64,000 bases of DNA from VXNF01 sp964291305 (GCA_964291305.2 OZ219783.1:1302001-1366000); one strand, 5' to 3'. Positions 34,903-43,380 are shown, counted from the first letter of the stretch. Notes: generated by a model from the letters alone, not told the origin. Translations and numbers: made by a program.

Positions 34903-36510
34903 TCAGAGATCCGGTGTCCCGGTTGGCCGAAGGCGGTCGATTAGCAGCACAGCCCCGGCTGTCATGGCTAGCAGGATCACGCTCAGAGCCATCGCCTGCC
35001 CGAAAGCCACTTCGCCCGGCCTCCCCAACAGGCGGAAAATAGCAATAGGTACCGTAGGTCGCTCGGGCCGAACCACGAAAGCAGTAGCGCCGAACTCCCC
35101 CAGGGATACCGCAAAGGCGAACCCCGCCCCGACGGCGAGACCCCGCAAGGCCAAGGGTAAATCCACCTCGCGCCAGACACGGGCGGGTGCGGCTCCCAGA
35201 ACAGCTGCCGCCTCGCGCAACCGTGGCGAGATCGCAGCCAACGCCGGCGTCACCGAACGAATTACGAACGGCATCCCCACCAGAGCGTGGGCGATAGGCA
35301 CCAGCCACCACGAGAGTCGTAAATCCAACGGCGGCCGGTCCAGAACCAACAGCATGCCAAACCCCAAGATCACTGCAGAGGTGCCCAGGGGCAGGAGGAA
35401 CGCTCCCTCTAGGAGCGCCGCGGCTTTGCGCCGTCGTCCCGCCACTGCCAGGGCTACCAGCAGGCCCCCAATCGTGGCGATTCCGGTAGCGGCGGCAGCG
35501 AACTCCAGCGAGTGCACTACCGCGGTAACTGGCGATACAAACAGAGCCTGGAGCCGCTCCCCACCGTCGCCAAGGCGTCGGTAGTGCTCCAGGGTGTAGC
35601 TACTGCCGCTACGTAGCGAACGCTCTACCAGCATCGCCAGAGGTAGCCCCACGATCGTCGTGACCAGCCCAAGCGTGCCCGCCAGCAGTAAACGCTCTTT
35701 GGCATTGCCTGGCTGTCGGGCGCTGTCGCGGCGCAGGCGTTCGGTGACCTGCCGGCGCCGTTGCCAGAATGTGGCACCCACCACAAGCAGCAGCACGCAG
35801 AGCAGTTGTAGCAACGCTAGAGCCGCCGCCGTGTCGAACTCCAGACGTTGAACGGCAAAGCGCCAGATCTCGGTGTCAAGCGTCGCTCGGCGCGGTCCGC
35901 CCAAGATGAGAATAACCCCGAACGAGGTGAAATTAAATAAGAAAACGATCGCGCTTACGGCTGCGATCGCCGGTGCTAATCGGGGCAATGTCACCAGTGC
36001 AAAGACCCGCAAAGGTCCCGCCCCCAGGACGGCAGCTGCCTGCTCGGGGGCCGGGTCTAGCTGTGACCAGAAAGCTGCCACCGAACGGGCGATGACCGCG
36101 TAGTTGAAGAACACGTGAGCCGCCAGGATGGCCCAGACCGTGTGCTGAAAGCGGTCATTTAGGCCAAGGCGGTCCATTAGGGATAGAAAAGCAGCCGCTA
36201 CTACCACTGTCGGCAGAACAAAAGGCACCACTAATAAAGCCTGCAGCAGTCGCCGGCCCCGGAACCGTAGGCGTGCCAGTACTCCCGCGGTCGGCAAAGC
36301 CGCCACCAGGCAGAGCCCCGTCGATGCCAGAGCCTGCCAGGTAGTGAACCACAACACGTCGATCGTTACTTGGTTGCGCCAAGTAGCAAGCAGGGTTCCC
36401 GCGTCGAAACTGCGGGCCAATACCCCAACCAGCGGGTAAAGGAAGAACACCCCGATGAAAGCAGCGGGTAAGACCGCCACGGCAGTCGACGCCAGCCAGC
36501 GGGTCCTCAT
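34903..36510 (-). CDS. ABC transporter permease, two fused permease units (ThiP/FbpB type)
   Basis: A 535-residue protein with about 12 membrane helices in two halves. Each has the cytoplasmic EAA loop, seen as EQAAAVLGAGPLRVF in the first and REAAAVLGAAPARVW in the second. This is the domain layout of ThiP and FbpB permeases. I chose the ATG at 36510; a longer in-frame start at 36618 would overlap the lipoprotein gene end by 56 nt and adds 36 unconserved residues. It works with the adjacent ATPase and binding lipoprotein. Confidence 0.91.
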   Translation of the reverse strand: MRTRWLASTAVAVLPAAFIGVFFLYPLVGVLARSFDAGTLLATWRNQVTIDVLWFTTWQALASTGLCLVAALPTAGVLARLRFRGRRLLQALLVVPFVLPTVVVAAAFLSLMDRLGLNDRFQHTVWAILAAHVFFNYAVIARSVAAFWSQLDPAPEQAAAVLGAGPLRVFALVTLPRLAPAIAAVSAIVFLFNFTSFGVILILGGPRRATLDTEIWRFAVQRLEFDTAAALALLQLLCVLLLVVGATFWQRRRQVTERLRRDSARQPGNAKERLLLAGTLGLVTTIVGLPLAMLVERSLRSGSSYTLEHYRRLGDGGERLQALFVSPVTAVVHSLEFAAAATGIATIGGLLVALAVAGRRRKAAALLEGAFLLPLGTSAVILGFGMLLVLDRPPLDLRLSWWLVPIAHALVGMPFVIRSVTPALAAISPRLREAAAVLGAAPARVWREVDLPLALRGLAVGAGFAFAVSLGEFGATAFVVRPERPTVPIAIFRLLGRPGEVAFGQAMALSVILLAMTAGAVLLIDRLRPTGTPDL

Positions 36511-36562
36511 AGCGACGTATCGCACTTCTATTAGAGATGGCGCCTGGCGGCGCAATACCCCA

Positions 36563-37618
36563 TTAGCGCAGGACGATCTCCACCCAGCGGCGGGTCCAGT
36601 TCTCCCGCTCGGAGGCAATCAGCGCGGGCGGCAGGGTCAGAGGCTCGGCGATTGTCACCGCGTGGGCAGAGAACTCCGCGGGCACTTCGGCGGTGCGGCT
36701 AGCCGGGAACACGAACATATTCAGCGGGATGTCCTCCTGGAACTCGTCGGAGAGCATGAAATCCACGAAGGCTTGCGCTCCGGGCAAGTTGTCGGTTCCG
36801 GCGAGGATGCCGGCGAACTCAATCTGGCGGAAACAGCCATCGGTCAGCACACCGGTGGGCGGTGTATCAGTCGGCGGATCGGCGAAGACTACCTCCGCTA
36901 CTGGGCTCGTAGCGTAGGAGGTCACGAGGCTTCGGTCGCCGCCGCCGGCCACGAACTCCCCGTAGTAGGCCTCGGTCCAGCCGGCGGTGACCGCCACTCC
37001 CCCCTCGCGCAGATCGGCCCAGAAGTCTTCCCAGCCGTCTACGCCAAAGGCGGCCACTGTGGCCAGTAGGAACGCCAGGCCGGGTGAGGAGGTCTCTGGG
37101 TTCTGGGTAACCAGCGAGCCGGCGTAGCGAGGCTCGGTCAGATCTCGGAGGCTCGTAGGCGGCGGACCCTCCAGAGCATCCACCCAGTAGTTGATGCACA
37201 CATCGCCGTAGTCGATTGGGGTCATGCGGTGTTGGGGGTCCAGTTGCAGATCTTCTGGCACCGTTGTGAGAGCTGGCGACTGGTAGGCCACGAAGAGATC
37301 TTCCTCGAGCGCCCGGTGCAAGAAGGTGTTGTCGATGCCGAAAACCACGTCAGCTATGGGATTGTCCTTAGTGAGGATTACTTGACTCAGCACCGAGCCG
37401 GTGTCCTCACCAGTCAGCAGTGTCACCGAGATGCCGGTGCGTTCCTCAAACGATTCGATGACTCCCTCGCTGACCGCAAAGGCGTCATGGGTGATCACCG
37501 TGATCTCACCCGGCTCAGGCGAATCGTCAGCGGTCGCGCACCCAGCACTGACGACCACCGCAAGCGCTACAACACCCGAGACGCGCAATAGTGAACGAGA
37601 CTTACGAAGAATGTGCAT
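36563..37618 (-). CDS. Thiamine-type ABC substrate-binding lipoprotein (ThiB/TbpA-like)
   Basis: A 351-residue type-2 periplasmic-binding protein with a signal peptide ending VVVSAGC (lipid cysteine C27). It has GEITVITHDAFAVSEGVI, then DVVFGIDNTFLHRAL and PIDYGDVCINYW, all typical of the ThiB family. The start is the ATG at 37618, five bases from GGAGG. An upstream in-frame start at 37696 would translate the riboswitch itself and is rejected. Its position directly behind a TPP riboswitch supports thiamine or a degradation product such as HMP/thiazole as ligand. Confidence 0.92.
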   Translation of the reverse strand: MHILRKSRSLLRVSGVVALAVVVSAGCATADDSPEPGEITVITHDAFAVSEGVIESFEERTGISVTLLTGEDTGSVLSQVILTKDNPIADVVFGIDNTFLHRALEEDLFVAYQSPALTTVPEDLQLDPQHRMTPIDYGDVCINYWVDALEGPPPTSLRDLTEPRYAGSLVTQNPETSSPGLAFLLATVAAFGVDGWEDFWADLREGGVAVTAGWTEAYYGEFVAGGGDRSLVTSYATSPVAEVVFADPPTDTPPTGVLTDGCFRQIEFAGILAGTDNLPGAQAFVDFMLSDEFQEDIPLNMFVFPASRTAEVPAEFSAHAVTIAEPLTLPPALIASERENWTRRWVEIVLR

Positions 37619-37706
37619 AATTCCCTCCGCTGGCATTACCCAGTTCAGGTTCGGCGGGTCGGCGACTGGTATCGCCCTCTCAGCCCGAGTACTCAAGCTC
37701 CCCGAT
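37619..37706 (-). promoter_or_regulatory. TPP (thiamine pyrophosphate) riboswitch
   Basis: Read on the minus strand, the leader has the conserved aptamer parts: GGGGAGC, CTGAGAGGGCGATACC, GAACCTGAACTGGGTAATGCC and AGCGGAGGGA. The terminal GGAGGGA is also the ribosome site, four to five bases before the ATG at 37618. Ligand binding would therefore hide the ribosome site in the P1 stem and stop translation when thiamine is plentiful. No separate terminator is needed and none is seen between the aptamer and the start. Confidence 0.95.
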
Positions 37707-37716
37707 TTCCAGACCT

Positions 37717-37746
37717 ACTCTAGTGGAGCAGTGGTTCCTTGAGCAA
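37717..37746 (-). promoter_or_regulatory. Candidate promoter for the thiamine transporter operon
   Basis: On the minus strand TTGCTC (37746-37741), an 18-bp spacer and TAGAGT (37722-37717) precede the riboswitch by about 10 nt. It is an imperfect match. The same 60-bp region must also drive the divergent gene starting at 37769. Confidence 0.35.
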
Positions 37747-37768
37747 CCACTCCGGTAACGTTTAACCC

Positions 37769-39130
37769 ATGTCACACCGCCTTGAGGTCACTCTGACCAG
37801 CCGGCGGCCCGACGGCACTTGGACTTGGCGGGTGACGGGTGCCCGTCACCCCAAAGGGGTGCTTGAGGAGGGGTTGCTACCTGCCGGAGTCGCCGTGGGG
37901 GATGTCTTGCGGGTCGAGGCGGAGATGAACGTGGATGGCATCGCGGTGCGCCAGGTACTGCCACCCAAGGAAGAACGGCCGCCTCCTTCCCGTGTGGAGC
38001 ATCTCGGCAGCAAGCGCTTCGTCGAGGGAGTCACAGGTTCTGCCAAACTCGCTCGCACACCCAAAGAGCGAGCCGAACGTCCAGCCGGACGCCGAAGTCG
38101 CGGTGGAGATGCAGGCGACGCCCGCCAATCGGGTGCTCGCCAATCACAAGGAGTTAAGCGAGGCCGCTCCGGCGACCGTGGCGGGCGAGAGCGGCCCCAG
38201 CGCGCACCTCGTCTACGACCGGCCAGTCGACATCGAGAGACTTGGCTCGAAACTCTCTCCAGCGAAGAACGGACACTTGCCGAGCGTCTCGCCACCGAGG
38301 GAATCCGGGCGGTACGTCAATCCTTTCAAGCCGACAAGCCAGAGTCCGAAGCACAGGACTCCAGCACGCCTGACGACACAACCGAAGCTCGCCTAGCAGT
38401 CGTAGAGAGGCTTTTTTCAGCCCTCCGTGAAGTTGATTGGCGGGATCGAGCCGAGGAAGCCCGCAAGGTCAGCGAGCAGGTGGATCTACGGGACTTGCGG
38501 TCAGCAGTAGCGGGCACTCCCGAAGAGTTGCCCGATGAGGAGTCGCGTGCGCTGGCAAAGGAGCTGCGCAGCAAGCTAGAAAAGCGCGTCGACCTCGAGC
38601 ATTCGGCTTGGATTGCCGATTTGGGCTCGCTATTGCGGAAGGGTCGGATGGTTACAGCTCTTCGGGTCAGCCAGCGTCCCCCGAAAGCAGGTACGCCGCT
38701 GCCGGAGAGTCTGGCTCGAGGCCTGCAGGAAGGCGTCACCCCACAGTTGAACGCCAACACCACCGACGACTTGTGGGGGCGAATGCTAGAAGCAGCAGCT
38801 CAATCGCCGATCCGACTGGTGTTGCTGGCGCAAGAGGTGCCTCCAGAGCCCTCGGAAGGGCTGTTGCGCACAGTGCGGCGCTTTGGGGAGCGACTCCCGG
38901 CATTGCGGGCACAGTTCAAGAACCATCTGGACTCACCTGCGGAGGACGATTCAACCAAAGCCGCTGCCGCCGAAGAAACCCAGCCACCCGAACCTGAGCC
39001 GGATGTAGTACCGGAAGTATTGAAAACATCGGCTGTGCCTGAAGATCTGGACTCTTCAGTCGACGAGTTCACCGATGCCGATGCGACCGAGGAAGTCTCT
39101 GAGCCCAGCGGTGAGGTCGAGGTCGTCTAG
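37769..39130 (+). CDS. Unknown protein with N-terminal OB/S1-like domain, Arg/Gly-rich linker and acidic tail
   Basis: A 453-residue protein that I cannot assign to a family. Residues 1-70 are beta-rich and resemble an OB/S1-like domain (LEVTLTSRRPDGTWTWRV, then VGDVLRVEAEM). Residues about 95-150 are Arg/Gly-rich with RSRGG and RGGRER segments. Residues about 155-395 are helical and charged, and the last 60 are acidic and Pro-rich. This layout suggests nucleic-acid or ribosome binding, but that is inference. The start ATG at 37769 is about 20 nt past a GTTCC...CCTTGAG leader. Its 3' end overlaps the convergent nudix gene by 75 nt. Confidence 0.75.
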   Translation: MSHRLEVTLTSRRPDGTWTWRVTGARHPKGVLEEGLLPAGVAVGDVLRVEAEMNVDGIAVRQVLPPKEERPPPSRVEHLGSKRFVEGVTGSAKLARTPKERAERPAGRRSRGGDAGDARQSGARQSQGVKRGRSGDRGGRERPQRAPRLRPASRHRETWLETLSSEERTLAERLATEGIRAVRQSFQADKPESEAQDSSTPDDTTEARLAVVERLFSALREVDWRDRAEEARKVSEQVDLRDLRSAVAGTPEELPDEESRALAKELRSKLEKRVDLEHSAWIADLGSLLRKGRMVTALRVSQRPPKAGTPLPESLARGLQEGVTPQLNANTTDDLWGRMLEAAAQSPIRLVLLAQEVPPEPSEGLLRTVRRFGERLPALRAQFKNHLDSPAEDDSTKAAAAEETQPPEPEPDVVPEVLKTSAVPEDLDSSVDEFTDADATEEVSEPSGEVEVV

Positions 39131-39472
39131 CTCCTCTAACGGTACCCAACGCGCCTCCGCGGCGTCATCGCCGGCCTCCGGTGGGTGATCACTGACGACA
39201 GTGACCCAAAAGTCGGCGATTACATAGTGGTGCTGATCGCTGATCCTTTCGATCCAATCGGCAAACCCGCCGCAGAGGACCTCCAATCCTGTTTCTTCGA
39301 CAACTTCGCGCACAACGGCGGCTGCCAGAGTCTCTCCCCACTCCACTCGCCCGCCGGGAACCGACCACTTACCTGCCGCTGGTCCATGTCCGCGTCGTAC
39401 AAGCAGTAGGCACCCTTTGCGCACAGCAATGGCGCCGACGCAGACCTCGGGTTGCAGCCGCACCAGTCTCAA
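39056..39472 (-). CDS. Nudix hydrolase
   Basis: A 138-residue protein with the Nudix box at about residues 40-62: GGRVEWGETLAAAVVREVVEE, then TGL, matching G-x5-E-x7-REUxEExGU. N-terminal EVCVGAIAVRKGCLLLVRRG and PGGRV are typical. Family members hydrolyse nucleoside diphosphates linked to other groups, such as 8-oxo-dGTP or ADP-ribose. It starts inside the 3' end of the GNAT gene (ATGA overlap) and runs 75 nt into the opposite-strand unknown gene at its own end. Confidence 0.9.
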   Translation of the reverse strand: MRLVRLQPEVCVGAIAVRKGCLLLVRRGHGPAAGKWSVPGGRVEWGETLAAAVVREVVEETGLEVLCGGFADWIERISDQHHYVIADFWVTVVSDHPPEAGDDAAEARWVPLEELDDLDLTAGLRDFLGRIGIGELVD

Positions 39473-39957
39473 CTCTCGTCGGTTGCTGGAGCTAGCCGGC
39501 GATGCACTTGCAGGGCGCGTGCGGTCAATCCGTAGCGTTCAAAGAAGTTCTTGGTCATACGGTCGCCCGGCAGGGCCACCGAGTCCACGGCGTAGGCACC
39601 GGCGCTGTTAGCCCACGCCAGAACCTGATCCATCAGTGCTTCGCCCAAGCCCACGCCGCGCGCCTCGGGTAGCACGAATAGCGCCTCAATGTCGGCCAGT
39701 AAGGTTCCATCAGCTAGCGACACCAGCCGCGCGGCAGCGAAACCCACTGCGGAATCATCAAGGCTGCCTACCCAGATCCGACTTCCATTCCGTAACAGGG
39801 CTTGCTCGAATCCGGCGCTGTCGAGTTGCTGCGGGTAACGAATTGCCAGCAGCATTGCGCCGCCTCGCCGTCCGGCCACCTCCTGGCGTGCTGTGCTGGC
39901 GAGAGCTGCCAGCGCGTCGCAATCTGCGGTCGTGGCGGCTGCTGCGGTGACTCTCAG
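39469..39957 (-). CDS. GNAT-family N-acetyltransferase, probable CTG start
   Basis: A GNAT fold with the acetyl-CoA motif LPEARGVGLGEALMDQVLAW and the typical tail NFFERYGLTARALQVHRRL. The first usual start, a GTG at 39879, would remove the N-terminal strand and helix. The frame stays open and conserved-looking upstream (LLRVTAAAATTADCDALAAL) back to about 40017, where a stop occurs, and contains no ATG, GTG or TTG. A CTG at 39957 overlaps the preceding stop as CTGA, the same 4-bp coupling that ATGA gives, and yields 162 residues. The substrate is unknown. Confidence 0.72.
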   Translation of the reverse strand: MRVTAAAATTADCDALAALASTARQEVAGRRGGAMLLAIRYPQQLDSAGFEQALLRNGSRIWVGSLDDSAVGFAAARLVSLADGTLLADIEALFVLPEARGVGLGEALMDQVLAWANSAGAYAVDSVALPGDRMTKNFFERYGLTARALQVHRRLAPATDES

Positions 39958-40460
39958 GAGCTCAACCTGTCCAACGCCGGGCAGATCTCCTCGCCTGAGG
40001 GGCAGCGAGGCTCCGACCGGCTACCTAGTTGACTTCGGGAGACCAGCAGGAAACACCCTTCGCAGAGCCATTCATCATCTCGACGCGGCGTGACGGCACC
40101 GAGCAACTCAGCGGGTTGGCCGGTCTCGGGCTCCTCCTCTTCCTCATCGTCTGCCAGATCGTCCCCAGCGGCGATACGGTCTCGCAGAATCGTGTTTAGG
40201 TCGGCTTCGAGGTTGTCTGGATCTACCTCGTCGTCGAACTCGCCTTCGGCGGAAGAGGGACGCTTCTTGGTTCGTTCGGGTCGGTCGGCCTTGTCGTTGT
40301 CAAGGTCGTCTTCGTCGAGATCATCGTCCTCAGCGAGAGGGTCTTCGTCCTCATCCGCATCGAATTCCGCCTCGAACTCACCCTCGTCCTCATCCTCGAG
40401 GTCTAGGTCCAGCAGGTTTTCATCCTCGGACATGCGTTTCTCCGGCTCCGTCACAGGCAC
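39954..40460 (-). CDS. DUF4193-type acidic protein with C-terminal zinc-ribbon segment
   Basis: A 168-residue protein. The first two-thirds is very acidic (long Glu/Asp runs), and the C-terminal part has ELLGAVTPRRDDEWLCEGCF followed by LLVSRSQLG and a further CxxxxEEIC pair, the layout of DUF4193 proteins found across actinobacteria. Their function is unknown. A GTG at 40460 has a strong GGAGGTGA ribosome site; an ATG at 40433 is the alternative. It leads a three-gene overlapping cluster with GNAT and nudix. Confidence 0.75.
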   Translation of the reverse strand: MPVTEPEKRMSEDENLLDLDLEDEDEGEFEAEFDADEDEDPLAEDDDLDEDDLDNDKADRPERTKKRPSSAEGEFDDEVDPDNLEADLNTILRDRIAAGDDLADDEEEEEPETGQPAELLGAVTPRRDDEWLCEGCFLLVSRSQLGSRSEPRCPSGEEICPALDRLSS

Positions 40461-40512
40461 TCATCACCTCCGGAGGCGGATCATAGACAGGCGCAAGAGA
40501 AAAAGGTGGACT

Positions 40513-40536
40513 GCTCTCTACGATTTCGCAGAGAGC
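40513..40536 (-). terminator. Hairpin after the ThyX-like gene
   Basis: A perfect 7-bp stem (GCTCTCT with AGAGAGC, 10-nt loop) begins 8 nt after the ThyX-like stop on the minus strand. A T-run appears 8 nt beyond the stem. It is a plausible but imperfect intrinsic terminator. Confidence 0.45.
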
Positions 40537-40543
40537 TTTGGTG

Positions 40544-42151
40544 TTAGACCGCTTCGCGCCGTCTCGTGGCGGCACTCCGTTCGGCGGCGAGACGTTCGAG
40601 TTCGGGCTCGCCGGACATGTCGACGAAGGCCATCATGCCGGCGATGGCTCGATGACCAGCGACGGTTTCGATCAGTCGGTGCATCTCTTGGGCGACGTGA
40701 CGATATGTGGGATGACCTTGGGTGCTGCTCCGCAACTCGATGAGATGCATGGCTTCCCGGGCGTTCAGTTGCATGACGAAGCGAAGGCGGTAAGCCAGTG
40801 CAACGGCATAGGCGGCCTGTTCGGGGAAGTCCTCGACTAGCGCGTCGTGCAGTTCGGCACTCTGGGTCATGGTGTCAACAAACAGGTCTGTTAGCCCTGC
40901 GGCCGCTACCGGCTCGGGCAGGGTGTAGCCGTGTTTAGGTCCGAGTCGCTGCCACTCGAGCGTCAACATTCGGTGGCGCTGTAGATCTCGGAAAGCCCCG
41001 TAATCGCACAGAACATCAAAGCGGTAGCAGGGCGCTTCCAAGGCTCGTCCAGGCTTGTGACGCCTATTGCCGCGCTGGCCGGCGTAGCTCTCCAAGACAC
41101 GTAGTCGCTCGTCGCTGGTCATTTGCTCGACACGGGTCCGCAGTTGTTCCTCGGGGAGATCGACGTAGGAGTAGAGGACACTGCTGACCAGCTTCACCTC
41201 GGCCTCGGGGTCGAACTCCACGAGTTGCACAGTGGGGGTCGCAGGTCCTGGTCCTGTGGCTCCGCCGATGAGTTCTTGGGCCAGTGCCTGCATGGAGTCG
41301 TTAGTGGCACGCAAATAACGGCTCCAGGCCACTCCCCTGTCCTCCCTGTCGACCCGCTTGAGGAATGAGGGGATTACCTTGCGCAGCTCCACCAGCATCA
41401 TGTCGGCGTAAGCTCGCACCTCCGGTAGCTGATGGGCGCGCATCCGCAGAAGCAGATTCTCGTAGCCCTGACCGCTGCCGTAGATGCCTACGTTCGAGAG
41501 CGTCGCCGCAGGCAGCATTCCGCGCACCGAATCAAACGACTTCGCCCCGATGGCTTGGCGGTGCACGAAGTCCGAGTCGCCTGGAGCCTTGGGAAACTGG
41601 CGGCGGAAGTACTCGTTCATAATCGGCAGAGCCCGGCTGTAGGACTCGAACATGCCGTCTAGATCGGCCACATAGCGGGTGCCTTGCGGCGACCCCAAAA
41701 TGTCTGGATCGCGGTAGTAGCGATAGCGACCGCCGAGGCGGGCGTCGTAGGCCACGTAGCGCGTCGACTGCTCCAAGTAAGACATCAGCCGGCCCCATTC
41801 GAGCACTTTGGTGAGCAGGTTCGAAGCTTGTTCACAGGCCAGGTGTACGCCCCCGAGTTGCGCAACCGAGTCGTCTCCATAGTCGAAAAACACTCGGTCG
41901 TAGAGTTCTTCAGCCCGCCGCAGGCCGATTGTGGCATCCACGCCTAAATCCCCGCTGACGTCGAGTTCGCCCACGAACTCGTCAAGAAACAGACGACGCA
42001 AGCTCTTTGAGGACCGCGAGTAGCGGGCGAACAATGCACCCTTAACCACCTCGGGCAGGTTCACGAGGGCAAAGACAGGCTGATCTAGGTTCGTGAAGTA
42101 GCGGCGCAGGATGTCAGCTTCGGCGGCTGTGAAACTCTCAGCTACGTACAT
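40544..42151 (-). CDS. Double-domain FAD-dependent thymidylate synthase-like protein (ThyX homologue)
   Basis: A 535-residue protein made of two ThyX-like halves. The N-terminal half has LACEQASNLLTKVLEWGRLM and then SYLEQSTRYVAYD, aligning with the ThyX S-x-R-Y part of the motif but with RH lost. The C-terminal half has FRDLQRHRMLTLEWQRL, which keeps RHR but has Arg where the motif serine should be. It also has MQLNAREAMHLIELR, like the ThyX C-terminal dUMP region. Standard ThyX enzymes are about 220-250 residues with RHRx7S. Each half carries only part of the motif, so this may be a non-canonical enzyme. No thyA was seen in the window. Confidence 0.82.
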   Translation of the reverse strand: MYVAESFTAAEADILRRYFTNLDQPVFALVNLPEVVKGALFARYSRSSKSLRRLFLDEFVGELDVSGDLGVDATIGLRRAEELYDRVFFDYGDDSVAQLGGVHLACEQASNLLTKVLEWGRLMSYLEQSTRYVAYDARLGGRYRYYRDPDILGSPQGTRYVADLDGMFESYSRALPIMNEYFRRQFPKAPGDSDFVHRQAIGAKSFDSVRGMLPAATLSNVGIYGSGQGYENLLLRMRAHQLPEVRAYADMMLVELRKVIPSFLKRVDREDRGVAWSRYLRATNDSMQALAQELIGGATGPGPATPTVQLVEFDPEAEVKLVSSVLYSYVDLPEEQLRTRVEQMTSDERLRVLESYAGQRGNRRHKPGRALEAPCYRFDVLCDYGAFRDLQRHRMLTLEWQRLGPKHGYTLPEPVAAAGLTDLFVDTMTQSAELHDALVEDFPEQAAYAVALAYRLRFVMQLNAREAMHLIELRSSTQGHPTYRHVAQEMHRLIETVAGHRAIAGMMAFVDMSGEPELERLAAERSAATRRREAV

Positions 42152-42180
42152 AACTACCGTTGTCGATGAGTGGCGCGCTG

Positions 42181-43380
42181 TCAGCTCGACACCGGTTCGC
42201 TGGCAAAGTCAGCTGCCACAGCGGCGCGGAGCGAAGCGTCGCTCCAGTAGTCAATTGCAACCGCTGCCAGCGTCTTGGCTCCGTCGATTACCCCCCGATC
42301 GCCATTGGGGCCGCGCGCGCAGACGGCGAAGTCTTCGGTGTGGATGGCCACCTCCGGTGGCGCCACTGCGATCGTAGGGTGAATCGCTGGCACTACCTGA
42401 CTGACGTTGCCCATGTCGGTGCTGCCGAGCACGGTCCGATCTGGCGCGGGTGGCTGCGGGTGTCTTCCCAGAGTCGCGGCGTTGGACTTCCAGGCATCTA
42501 CGAGTGGCCCGTTGCTGCGCACCTCAGCGAACCAGTTGTCTGCCCACACCAACTCTATGTCCACCCCGGCTGCGACCGCCCCACCGCGCAGGCACTTGGC
42601 CAGGCGTTCCTCTAGCAACTCCAGCCGCCGCACTGTTGGCGACCGGACAAACCAGTGGGTCTCAGCGCGAAACGGGACAATGTTCGGCTTTTGGCCCCCG
42701 TCGGTGAAGATTCCATGTATCCGCTCGTCGTCTGCAATGTGTTGTCGCAGGGCGGCTACCGCCATATAGCCAAGTACCGCCCCGTCTAGAGCATTACGGC
42801 CGGCTTGGGGCGCAGCAGCCGCATGGGCGGCGGTGCCCTGATAACGCGCCCGCAACTGCTTCACGGCCAGCGTCTGCATCTCAGCTAGTTCCAGACCTGC
42901 TGGATGCACCATTAGGGCCGCTTCCACGCCAGCAAAAGCGCCCGCGTTCAGCAGGTGTAGCTTTCCTCCGCCCCCCTCCTCGGCAGGAGTTCCCAGAATT
43001 AGCAGCCGACCCCCCAACTCTTCGACGACCTCAGCTGCTGCTAAACCCGCTCCGAGTCCCGCAGCGGCGATGATGTTGTGCCCACAGGCGTGGCCTATGT
43101 CAGGCAGCGCGTCGTACTCACAGAGGAAAGCCACGAGTGGTCCGGAAGTTCCGGCGGTGGCGGCGAATGCAGTTTCAACGCCATAGGCATGTCTTTGCAC
43201 TTCCAGACCGGCTGCCTCAGCTGCGCTGGAAAGCACATCGTGAGCGAAATATTCCTCGAACCCCAACTCTGGGTTCTCGTGAATGCGGTGAGAGATGTCG
43301 GTAAGTTGCTCGGCTCGTGCCTCAACCGCTGCGGTAGCCCGCGCTTTGGCCTCGGAGCCTGCGGGCGAACTTGGAGACAC
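42181..43380 (-). CDS. M20-family amidohydrolase (AbgB / hippurate-hydrolase-like)
   Basis: A 399-residue metallopeptidase-fold amidohydrolase. The metal-binding sequence GHACGHNII, the catalytic PAEEGGGGKL and MVHP match M20 family D enzymes such as AbgB and aminoacylases. Likely substrates are N-acyl amino acids or p-aminobenzoyl-glutamate, but it cannot be specified. It stands alone, 30 bp after the ThyX-like gene starts on the same strand. No signal peptide was seen, so it is probably cytosolic. Confidence 0.88.
   Translation of the reverse strand: MSPSSPAGSEAKARATAAVEARAEQLTDISHRIHENPELGFEEYFAHDVLSSAAEAAGLEVQRHAYGVETAFAATAGTSGPLVAFLCEYDALPDIGHACGHNIIAAAGLGAGLAAAEVVEELGGRLLILGTPAEEGGGGKLHLLNAGAFAGVEAALMVHPAGLELAEMQTLAVKQLRARYQGTAAHAAAAPQAGRNALDGAVLGYMAVAALRQHIADDERIHGIFTDGGQKPNIVPFRAETHWFVRSPTVRRLELLEERLAKCLRGGAVAAGVDIELVWADNWFAEVRSNGPLVDAWKSNAATLGRHPQPPAPDRTVLGSTDMGNVSQVVPAIHPTIAVAPPEVAIHTEDFAVCARGPNGDRGVIDGAKTLAAVAIDYWSDASLRAAVAADFASEPVSS

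Noticed and set aside
34964..35584. 206-codon plus-strand frame opposite the thiamine-type permease
   Set aside because: It is an Arg/Ala/Pro-rich shadow; the minus-strand gene has permease helices and EAA loops.
37619..37696. Longer N-terminus for the thiamine-type lipoprotein from 37696
   Set aside because: The extra codons are the TPP aptamer, a non-coding RNA element, and the signal peptide begins at 37618.
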